Below are positions 17,780 to 24,905 of a stretch of DNA of 64,000 nucleotides, piece by piece. The first letter of the stretch is position 1. Every line of letters begins with the position of its first letter. A program made the position numbers and the translations under genes. Source of the DNA: Colwellia sp. (GTDB lineage: Bacteria; Pseudomonadota; Gammaproteobacteria; Enterobacterales; Alteromonadaceae); contig JABSOX010000027.1 of NCBI GenBank assembly GCA_013215655.1, forward strand, positions 1 to 64,000. Direction: 5' to 3'. Below the pieces are notes generated by a model. The model was not told where the DNA came from. It worked only from the letters and a program-made list of their open reading frames with translations, and ran no database searches.

Positions 17780-18193
17780 ATGGCTTTAGATTCGATTTCA
17801 ACAAGGAATAAAACACTCATCGTGACGTTGATTAGTTTTAGTTTTTATTTCTTTTGGGCGCTATGGGTTAATTCCTTAGTTAGTAACGACCAAGAATTAG
17901 TTCTACGTAGCGCAATAGTTCAAGGAAGTTATAGCGCGTTGATGACCGTAAGCTTTACAACAATACTGACTTGGACCTTAGCGCAAATGAAATGTCATAA
18001 CATGCCATATTTGGCAATTATTCCGCCACTAATCATGCAAAGCAGTTTGGTGTATCTTGTTAACATGTTAAATCAAACGCCAAATTTATTAGCCACGATA
18101 ACACCTAGTATTTTATTTACAGCACTGTATGGTTTATTTTATAGCCTAAGTTTGTTAAAAACGGCTGAATATAAATGCTCTGAGGAAAACTAG
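17780..18193 (+). CDS. small integral membrane protein of unknown function
   Basis: 137 residues with four predicted transmembrane helices: about residues 13-35 (TLIVTLISFSFYFFWALWV), 50-72, 81-100 and 106-125. The C-terminus is short and polar, with a CSEEN end. No catalytic or transport motif is recognisable. It has its own upstream region and converges with the gene ending at 18214. I do not recognise the family. Confidence 0.6.
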   Translation: MALDSISTRNKTLIVTLISFSFYFFWALWVNSLVSNDQELVLRSAIVQGSYSALMTVSFTTILTWTLAQMKCHNMPYLAIIPPLIMQSSLVYLVNMLNQTPNLLATITPSILFTALYGLFYSLSLLKTAEYKCSEEN

Positions 18194-18213
18194 GAAGTCC
18201 AGATAATGCTTTC

Positions 18214-18660
18214 TCAGAAGCGATTAATTGTTCCCGCTTTAAGTCTTTTTAAAAACTGTGTATTTTGTAATTGATATTGATGTGATTCGAGCCAAGAGAC
18301 TGCATCGTCAAAATGAGTAAAAACACACCTTTCATAACCTTCTTCGGTATGCGGAATGAGTTTTTCAAGCTGCATTTCTTTTGCTGCATCAGCACTGTAT
18401 ATATGACAGTCTTTAATACAACCATTATCCTTGAACCATTGGCAATGCTCAATCACATGCTTTTCTATCTCAGGAACACCTAATTCCCAATCTTCAAATA
18501 CTGAAAGTATCGCCCACTTGCTACCTACTAATGGAGTAGCCATTATTTTAAACTCTTTAGCGTAAGCAATAATAGCTTCTTCATTCCATGAGCCACTAAA
18601 CCACTGCAATAATACTTGATTATCTACAGATATTTTCCATTCGCCATGCACATTAAACAT
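18214..18660 (-). CDS. small cytoplasmic protein, possibly STAS/SpoIIAA-like
   Basis: 148 residues from the ATG at 18660; an in-frame TTG five codons upstream is a weaker start. The pattern (KISVDNQVLLQWFSGSWNEEAI, KWAILSVFEDWELGVPEIEKHV, CHIYSADAAKEMQLEKL, FTHFDDAVSWLES) resembles the SpoIIAA-like fold of the gene at 14401: one domain of alternating strands and helices with a late FDDAVSWL helix. No signal peptide or membrane segment is seen. Function is unknown, and the relationship is judged only by eye. Confidence 0.6.
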   Translation of the reverse strand: MFNVHGEWKISVDNQVLLQWFSGSWNEEAIIAYAKEFKIMATPLVGSKWAILSVFEDWELGVPEIEKHVIEHCQWFKDNGCIKDCHIYSADAAKEMQLEKLIPHTEEGYERCVFTHFDDAVSWLESHQYQLQNTQFLKRLKAGTINRF

Positions 18661-18779
18661 ACTAAACGCCAACAAACTGTATTAAAGATAATGTAAGTAT
18701 AATTATTTTTATTCATTTCTCCCATAAGACTTTAGATTGTTTTAACAATTATGATTTCAGATCAACTATTAATGAAATT

Positions 18780-19196
18780 TCAATAGCGATTACGTTCACT
18801 AGGTAGATCACTAAAGTATTGAACAAATTCTACTTCATAGCCATCAGGGTCTATGTAATAAACATTTTCCCGGTATTTATCATCATCTCCTTTTTTATCA
18901 GTAGCAAATCCCGCCAAAGCTAGACGCTCAATAATCCCATTAATATTGTCAGTAACAAAAGCAAAGTGAGATAATCCAGTTTGGTGACCACTCAAATCTC
19001 TGTTTTCACCTTCACCATGGTCACTAAATGACAGGTATTGATAGTTATCACCAAAATGAATCCAGTTTCGGTGTTTTCCATGCCATTCTCCTTCATCACC
19101 ACCACGTATTGACCAATGAGGAAAAGCAGCTTGATAAAATGCTAATGTTGTTGGAATATCTCTGACCACTAGGTTTAAATGCTCAATATTTAACAT
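18780..19196 (-). CDS. VOC-family (glyoxalase/bleomycin-resistance-like) protein
   Basis: A 138-residue single-unit vicinal-oxygen-chelate protein. Metal-site candidates are H6 in MLNIEHLNLVV, the His of GLSHFAFVT and the late Glu of DPDGYEVEFVQYF. The region is arranged as the usual paired beta-alpha-beta-beta-beta modules. Members act as glyoxalases, dioxygenases or binding proteins; the substrate here cannot be told. It lies 29 bases downstream of a second VOC gene on the same strand, so the pair is probably one operon. Its promoter region carries two matching operators (see 19635-19696). Confidence 0.85.
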   Translation of the reverse strand: MLNIEHLNLVVRDIPTTLAFYQAAFPHWSIRGGDEGEWHGKHRNWIHFGDNYQYLSFSDHGEGENRDLSGHQTGLSHFAFVTDNINGIIERLALAGFATDKKGDDDKYRENVYYIDPDGYEVEFVQYFSDLPSERNRY

Positions 19197-19225
19197 AATA
19201 AATTCCTTAATTTATTTAAATTTAA

Positions 19226-19606
19226 TTAATCTTTTCGCTCTACTCGCCATGGTGGATTTAAACGATTTTCACCCGCCCAATAAAATTTTATTTGATTCCC
19301 AGATGGATCATAGGTGATCGCCTCTCGCCATAGATATGATTCATCGGTGGGTAACTGCGAAAAGCTAATACCTTTTGCGCACAAATCCACGACAAGTTGA
19401 TCAAGGCTTTTATGTTCAAAATAGATAATTGCACCATTATTGAATGATTCTTTATTAAGCGATAAAGAAAATGTTGAACCGCCATCATTACATTCAAATC
19501 GAGCATAATGCGGCGTATCAACAATTTGCATAAAACCGAGATTCCGATAAAAGGCCGTAGCCTCTTCCATATCTTTTACAGGGAGGGTAATTTGATTTAA
19601 ATTCAT
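19226..19606 (-). CDS. VOC-family protein, first gene of a regulated pair
   Basis: A 126-residue VOC domain: MNLNQITLPVKDMEEATAFYRNLGF, a middle strand GGSTFSLSLNKE, and a C-terminal YDPSGNQIKFYWAG. The first-position metal ligand is Gln rather than His, and the final block has DPSGNQIKFY where metal-binding relatives have Glu. It may therefore bind a ligand without a metal, or have altered chemistry. It is the promoter-proximal gene of the pair and is divergent from the COG2345-type regulator at 19762. Confidence 0.85.
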   Translation of the reverse strand: MNLNQITLPVKDMEEATAFYRNLGFMQIVDTPHYARFECNDGGSTFSLSLNKESFNNGAIIYFEHKSLDQLVVDLCAKGISFSQLPTDESYLWREAITYDPSGNQIKFYWAGENRLNPPWRVERKD

Positions 19607-19634
19607 ATTACGTAAACTTTTTCATTTATTAACA

Positions 19635-19660
19635 TTAAGTAAAGTATATTATTTACTTAA
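19635..19660. promoter_or_regulatory. operator copy 1: TTAAGTAAA-N8-TTTACTTAA
   Basis: A perfect 9-base inverted repeat (19635-19643 and 19652-19660) with an 8-base spacer, located 29 bases from the start of the first VOC gene. The core AAGTAAA-N8-TTTACTT recurs 38 bases further on. The spacing fits a dimeric winged-helix regulator, most simply the divergent gene product. Confidence 0.7.
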
Positions 19661-19674
19661 TATTGTAAAGTTTA

Positions 19675-19696
19675 AAGTAAATAAAAAAGTTTACTT
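19675..19696. promoter_or_regulatory. operator copy 2: AAGTAAA-N8-TTTACTT
   Basis: The same 7-base arms and the same 8-base spacer as copy 1, at 19675-19681 and 19690-19696. It is 66 bases from the regulator's ATG. The two copies lie between the divergent starts, so one bound protein could control both the regulator and the VOC operon. Confidence 0.7.
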
Positions 19697-19761
19697 AATT
19701 ATTAAATCAGTAATAATAGGCACTATTCAACTTGATAGAAAAAGCTAGGCTTAATAGTCCA

Positions 19762-20379
19762 ATGAAAACGAGTAATAAGATCATTCAATTATTAAAGCAG
19801 CACGGTGAGTTAACTGCTAAAGAGTTAGCTGTTGAGTTAGGCTTAACAACCATGGGTGTTCGTCAGCATATGCTGTCATTGGAAGAAAGTGATGAAATTT
19901 GTTATGAAGATAAAAAAGCCGTTCGTGGTCGACCGACACGATTTTGGTCTTTAACCACTAAGAGCAACATTCACTTTTCAGATCGTCATGAAGAGCTAAC
20001 CGTACAGTTAATTGAATCAGTCAAAACTGTTTTTGGAGATGATGGCTTAGATAAGTTGATCAATGACCGTGAAGATAAATCGCTTAAAAAATATCAACTC
20101 ACATTAAAAAACAAGAAAAGTCTGCTTGATAAGTTAACTGAAATCGCGAAGATTCGTAGTGAAGAAGGCTACATGGCAACCATAGAGGAGATAGATGGTT
20201 ATTATTGGCTATTTGAAAATCATTGTCCCATATGTGCTGCAGCAACAAAGTGCTTAAATTTCTGTCGCTCTGAGCTTAATTTATTTCGCACGCTATTAGC
20301 GGATACTGCAACCATTACTAGAGAAGAACACATTATTGAAGGTGCTCGGCGCTGCGCTTATAAAGTCACAGCGATTTAA
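19762..20379 (+). CDS. DeoR/ArsR-like winged-helix regulator (COG2345, SufR-like)
   Basis: 205 residues from the ATG at 19762; an in-frame TTG at 19732 is upstream. The N-terminal winged helix (IIQLLKQHGELTAKELAVELGLTTMGVRQHMLSLEE, then the wing VRGRPTRFWSLT) is that of COG2345 regulators. The C-terminal half carries cysteines in HCPIC, KCLNFC and ARRCAY, which in relatives such as SufR can hold an Fe-S cluster or metal. It probably senses redox, metal or a small molecule and controls the divergent VOC genes through the doubled operator. The co-effector is not determined. Confidence 0.85.
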   Translation: MKTSNKIIQLLKQHGELTAKELAVELGLTTMGVRQHMLSLEESDEICYEDKKAVRGRPTRFWSLTTKSNIHFSDRHEELTVQLIESVKTVFGDDGLDKLINDREDKSLKKYQLTLKNKKSLLDKLTEIAKIRSEEGYMATIEEIDGYYWLFENHCPICAAATKCLNFCRSELNLFRTLLADTATITREEHIIEGARRCAYKVTAI

Positions 20380-20382
20380 AGT

Positions 20383-21210
20383 CTAATACTCTTTTTCTGC
20401 CAATTTCACTTGTTGCCAATACTCTTCTAATGTCTCAAGGTTATGCTCTTTGAATGACTTCTTTGATTGCACAACTTTTTCTTCAACACCATGGAAACGT
20501 TTGGTAAATTTTTTGTTTGCCTGTCTTAGAAGCGTTTCAGGGTCTTGTTTGGCATGACGACAAAGATTAACTACTGCAAACATCAAGTCTCCTAATTCTT
20601 CAGCCAAAGCCTGTGGATTGTGATGTAATTCCTCTTTAACTTCATCAACCTCTTCCACCACTTTAGCAAAGACATCGTCAATATTATGCCAATCAAAACC
20701 TACATGGGCACAGCGTTTTTGAATTTTAGCCGCTTGTGATAATGCCGGTAAGTTTTTAGGTATGTCTGCCAAAATACTTAAATCTTCTTTAGCATTTTTA
20801 AGTTGTCGCTCTTTAGCTTTTTCATTTTCCCAATTCGCTTTAATTTCAGCATCCGTTGTTAAGTCATCATTTGCAAATACATGAGGATGACGTCGAATAA
20901 GTTTTTCACAAATTGCAGCAATAACACTATCAAAATCAAAGAGCTGTTGTTCCGTGCCTAATTGGCTATAAAAAACTACTTGAAACAATAGATCACCAAG
21001 TTCTTTTTCAAGCTCAGCAAAGTCGCCCTGCTCGATGGCGTCAGCAACCTCATAGGCTTCTTCTAAGGTATACGGTACAACTGAGGAAAAGTCTTGTTTA
21101 ATATCCCATGGACAACCCGTTTCAGGGTCACGTAACTCTTTCATAATCCAACGGAGTTTTTCCATTGATGATTCACTATCAATGGTATGGTTTAACATAT
21201 TTTTAGTCAT
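20383..21210 (-). CDS. mazG: nucleoside triphosphate pyrophosphohydrolase MazG
   Basis: A 275-residue all-alpha NTP-PPase with two MazG domains. The N-terminal domain has LRDPETGCPWDIKQ, LEEAYEVADAI and the ELEKELGDLLFQVVF metal motif. The second contains VEEVDEVKEEL and LAEELGDLMFAVVNLCRH. It hydrolyses noncanonical and excess NTPs to NMP and PPi; in E. coli MazG has been linked to lowering ppGpp during starvation. It follows relA by 22 bases on the same strand, an arrangement conserved in gammaproteobacteria. It converges closely with the regulator gene. Confidence 0.96.
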   Translation of the reverse strand: MTKNMLNHTIDSESSMEKLRWIMKELRDPETGCPWDIKQDFSSVVPYTLEEAYEVADAIEQGDFAELEKELGDLLFQVVFYSQLGTEQQLFDFDSVIAAICEKLIRRHPHVFANDDLTTDAEIKANWENEKAKERQLKNAKEDLSILADIPKNLPALSQAAKIQKRCAHVGFDWHNIDDVFAKVVEEVDEVKEELHHNPQALAEELGDLMFAVVNLCRHAKQDPETLLRQANKKFTKRFHGVEEKVVQSKKSFKEHNLETLEEYWQQVKLAEKEY

Positions 21211-21232
21211 TTATTTGTTCTACTTATTTTCA

Positions 21233-23428
21233 TTAGAGACGTTTTGCTTCAACAATATCATCAAGTTGCAACAACTTAGTTAATAGCCTCATTAATACTT
21301 CATTATTTGCCAGTTCAAGTTTTAATAACATGCTCATTGTTTGTTTATGGGTATCGGTATGACTTTCAATACCAATAATACTGACACGCTCATTCGCAAT
21401 AATAGTAGAAACATCACGAAATAATCCTTGGCGATCACTGCCAATAATTTTAACGCTAGCTTGATAACTTTTATTATCTTGCTTGCCCCACTGCACTTCG
21501 ACTTCACGTTCAGGCTGTAATTTCAAAGCATTGGCTAATTGCTCACAATCATCACGATGAACTGATATGCCTCGCCCTTGAGTAATAAATCCGGTGATAG
21601 GATCGCCAGGTACGGCATGGCAACACTTCGCCATATGCGTTAATAAATTTCCTACACCGGAAACCGTAATACCATTGCTATCAATCGCAGTCTTTTGTGT
21701 TTGGCTAGGTTGTTTGATCACAGAACTAGGATCGAGCTCTTCAACCGGTTTAGATTTTTCATCTTGATGATGTAAAAAATTAACAATTTGATTTAATCGT
21801 GCATTACCTGAGCCGATAGCGGCATACAAATCATCAATACTTTTAATATTAAAGCGTTTGCTGGTCATCATTAAATCTACATGACTAAGTTTTAGCTTGG
21901 CTAACTCCGTATCAAGTAAGTCTTTTCCCGTAATAATATGTTTATCTCGGTCCTGCAATTTAAAATAATGCTGAACCTTAGCCCGCGCCCTCGGGGTATG
22001 AATATAATTTAAACTTGGATTTAACCAATCACGGCTTGGGTTAGGCGATTTACTACGTAATATTTCAACTTGGTCGCCGGTTTTCAATCGGTAAGTAAAT
22101 GGCACTATTCGACCAAAAACTTTTGCGCCAATACAACAATGACCAACATTGGAGTGAATATAATAAGCAAAATCTAATGGTGTTGAATTTATGGGTAGAT
22201 CAATCACATCACCACTTGGCGTAAAGACATAAATTCTATCTTCAAATACCTGACTGCGTAGTTCGTCAATTAATTCTCCACTTTCAGTAACATCTTCTTG
22301 CCACTGCAGAATTTTTCTTAGCCAGCTAACTTTTTCATCAAAACCTTTCGATTTACCGCTAGCCGTTCCTTCTTTATAACGCCAATGCGCAGCGACACCT
22401 AGTTCAGCATCATCATGCATTTGTTGGGTTCTAATTTGTACTTCAACTGATTTTCCTTCAGGACCAAGTACCACAGTATGAATTGATTGATAACCATTAG
22501 GTTTAGGTGTCGCAACATAATCATCAAATTCATTGGCTAAATGTTTCCAGCTAGTATGTACTATGCCTAAAGCGCCATAACAGTCCTGAAGTTTTTCAAC
22601 AACAATCCTCACGGCCCGCACATCAAATAGTTGCTCAAAGTCTAATGACTTTTGCTGCATTTTTTTCCAGATGCTAAAAATATGCTTAGGACGACCATAA
22701 ACTTCACCGGTAATGTTTAATTCTTTTAACTGTCCGGTGAGGTTACCGACAAAATCAGCCATATAACGTTCTCGGTCTAAACGTTTCTCATCCAGTAACT
22801 TTGCAATTTTTTTATAAACATCGGGGTGTAAGTAGCGAAAAGCAAGATCTTCAAGCTCCCACTTTAATTGCCCTATGCCTAAGCGATTAGCTAACGGCGC
22901 ATAAATATTCGCGGTTTCTTTAGCGGCTAGAACACGTGTTTCTTCATCGCTATTTTTAACAATACGTAAATGGCATAAACGTTCGGCTAACTTAATGACA
23001 ACAGCACGCACATCATCAACCATTGCCAGTAACATTCGGCGAATATTATCCACTTGTCCCGCAGAAACTTGATTAGATTGGCTTTGTTGTAATGCTTTAA
23101 TCGCTTCCATTTGATTAACGCCATTACAAAGCGAATAGATTTGTTTATTAAAATTTTCTTCAATAAACTCTAATGTAATGCAGTTATATTCAAATAAAGG
23201 ACATAAAAAGGCGGCACATAATGAGTCTTTATCAAGATTTAATGCCGATAATATTTCGACCATCTCCAATGACTTAGAATAGCATTCTTCCTGCGCATCA
23301 AAATATTGTGCTACTTGTGACCAGAGCGACTCTAAAGCCTGATGTTTAGCTTCAGAAAGTTCTAATGAACTTAACCATTGTTCAAAACTTGTTTTCGACA
23401 TTTGATGTGATTTACGCACCGAAACCAT
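21233..23428 (-). CDS. relA: GTP pyrophosphokinase RelA
   Basis: A 731-residue stringent-response synthetase. Its N-terminal hydrolase-like domain lacks the catalytic HD pair (LFEYN at the usual position), so it is synthetase-only, unlike SpoT. The synthetase domain includes YGRPKHIFSIWKKM and VATPKPNGYQSIHT. A TGS domain (VFTPSGDVIDLP) follows, then a zinc-finger region with KCCHAVPGDPI and HRDDC, and a C-terminal ACT domain. On stalled ribosomes with uncharged tRNA it makes (p)ppGpp. The start MVSVR matches the enteric protein. It lies between rlmD and mazG, probably in one transcription unit. Confidence 0.97.
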   Translation of the reverse strand: MVSVRKSHQMSKTSFEQWLSSLELSEAKHQALESLWSQVAQYFDAQEECYSKSLEMVEILSALNLDKDSLCAAFLCPLFEYNCITLEFIEENFNKQIYSLCNGVNQMEAIKALQQSQSNQVSAGQVDNIRRMLLAMVDDVRAVVIKLAERLCHLRIVKNSDEETRVLAAKETANIYAPLANRLGIGQLKWELEDLAFRYLHPDVYKKIAKLLDEKRLDRERYMADFVGNLTGQLKELNITGEVYGRPKHIFSIWKKMQQKSLDFEQLFDVRAVRIVVEKLQDCYGALGIVHTSWKHLANEFDDYVATPKPNGYQSIHTVVLGPEGKSVEVQIRTQQMHDDAELGVAAHWRYKEGTASGKSKGFDEKVSWLRKILQWQEDVTESGELIDELRSQVFEDRIYVFTPSGDVIDLPINSTPLDFAYYIHSNVGHCCIGAKVFGRIVPFTYRLKTGDQVEILRSKSPNPSRDWLNPSLNYIHTPRARAKVQHYFKLQDRDKHIITGKDLLDTELAKLKLSHVDLMMTSKRFNIKSIDDLYAAIGSGNARLNQIVNFLHHQDEKSKPVEELDPSSVIKQPSQTQKTAIDSNGITVSGVGNLLTHMAKCCHAVPGDPITGFITQGRGISVHRDDCEQLANALKLQPEREVEVQWGKQDNKSYQASVKIIGSDRQGLFRDVSTIIANERVSIIGIESHTDTHKQTMSMLLKLELANNEVLMRLLTKLLQLDDIVEAKRL

Positions 23429-23469
23429 GAATATTCCTGTTAATCTAAAAATAAAACGTTCGAAAATAA

Positions 23470-24786
23470 TTAGCGACTAAACAATACCATAGTCTCAATA
23501 TGCTTTGTTTGTGGAAACATTTCCATTATCGATATTTTTTCCATTTTATAGCCCTGTGCAAGTATTAATTCACTGTCTCTAGCAAGTGATGAGGGGTCAC
23601 AGCTAATATATAAAATGGAAGGAATTGAAAGTTTTAGTAGTTGCTCCAACGCTTGATATGCGCCAGCTCTTGCAGGATCAAGTAAGACTTTATCGAAGCC
23701 CGCTTTATTCCAAAGCGCTGATGACCAATCGGCATTAAGATCTGCTTGATAAAAAGAGCAGTTATTAATTTTATTGGTTAAGGCATTATCTTTGGCTTTA
23801 TCAACCATCACTTGTAAACCTTCTACACCTACCACTGAATGTACTTGCTGAGCTAAAGGTAAAGTAAAATTTCCCAACCCACAAAATAAGTCCAATACCT
23901 TGTCTGTCGGTTTAAGTGCCAACCATTGCATCGCTTGCTCAATCATTTTTACATTAACATCATGATTTACTTGAATGAAATCTTTGGGTTCAAACTTTAT
24001 CTCAATATGATTTGGTAAATAATATTGTAATTCGGTTATTTCAAATAAAGGCGTCACGTTATCGCCATTATCGATAACTACCTGCCAATTGTATTTTTTA
24101 GCTGCATCATGCCACCGTTGTTTATCCGCCTTATTCATTGCTTTTAATTGACGAACAATTAGCGTGGTCTGCTCAGTAACAACAACTTCAACATGGCCAA
24201 TAGCACTATGTATTGTTAATTGTTGAATAACAGCTTTTAGTTGACTAAAAATATCTTTTAATGGCGCTACCAGAACGGGACAATGTTTAATAGCCGTTAG
24301 CTGATTAGTTGCCCTTTGTCTAAAACCAATGGTTGCTTGCCCAGCTTTATTATATTGCACGCCGATTCTAGCTTTACGACGATAATGCCAAGGGGAACTT
24401 TCAATCGAAGGCTGCCAAGGTAATTGAGCATTTATGTTATGACGAGTATAAAGTTGAGCAACTTTTTCCTGTTTAAAGGTTAAGTGCTGATCAAAATTAA
24501 GATGTTGTAAATCACAACCGCCACATACTTTAAAATGTGCACATTCAGCATCAACTCTATGTTCACTTTGATCAGTAACTTCAATTAATTTGGCACGGGA
24601 ATATTTGCCTTTTTTCTCAAAAATCTTAGCAAGGACACTTTCATGTAAAAGTGTACCTTCAACAAATACCGGTTTATTTTGATATTGACCAACACCACAA
24701 CCGTTATGATCTAACCGTTCGATATTAATATTAATTTGCTGACCTAAGGTCTGCTTTTTATTCGTTGCTTTGAAAAAATTTGCCAT
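23470..24786 (-). CDS. rlmD: 23S rRNA (uracil-1939-C5)-methyltransferase RlmD
   Basis: 438 residues with an N-terminal TRAM domain (INIERLDHNGCGVGQ), an Fe-S cluster site with AECAHFKVCGGC and a later HCPVL cysteine, and a SAM Rossmann domain (VLDLFCGLGNFTLPLA). The nucleophilic Cys396 is in LYISCDPSSLARD. It methylates U1939 of 23S rRNA. It is the first gene of the rlmD-relA-mazG block and is divergent from barA, as in E. coli. Confidence 0.97.
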   Translation of the reverse strand: MANFFKATNKKQTLGQQININIERLDHNGCGVGQYQNKPVFVEGTLLHESVLAKIFEKKGKYSRAKLIEVTDQSEHRVDAECAHFKVCGGCDLQHLNFDQHLTFKQEKVAQLYTRHNINAQLPWQPSIESSPWHYRRKARIGVQYNKAGQATIGFRQRATNQLTAIKHCPVLVAPLKDIFSQLKAVIQQLTIHSAIGHVEVVVTEQTTLIVRQLKAMNKADKQRWHDAAKKYNWQVVIDNGDNVTPLFEITELQYYLPNHIEIKFEPKDFIQVNHDVNVKMIEQAMQWLALKPTDKVLDLFCGLGNFTLPLAQQVHSVVGVEGLQVMVDKAKDNALTNKINNCSFYQADLNADWSSALWNKAGFDKVLLDPARAGAYQALEQLLKLSIPSILYISCDPSSLARDSELILAQGYKMEKISIMEMFPQTKHIETMVLFSR

Positions 24787-24905
24787 GATGTATGCCCGTT
24801 ATCAGTCAAAACTACAAATTTACGTTAGTATATGACATGATAAGATTTATACTTTGAAGTATGCTTAAGATAAGCTGGTAATTCTACACGAAAGTTAAGT
24901 GAGAC

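Noticed and set aside
18395-18409. CTGT-N7-ACAG resembling a LexA box
   Set aside because: The spacer is 7 rather than 8 and the site is inside a coding region with no promoter nearby.
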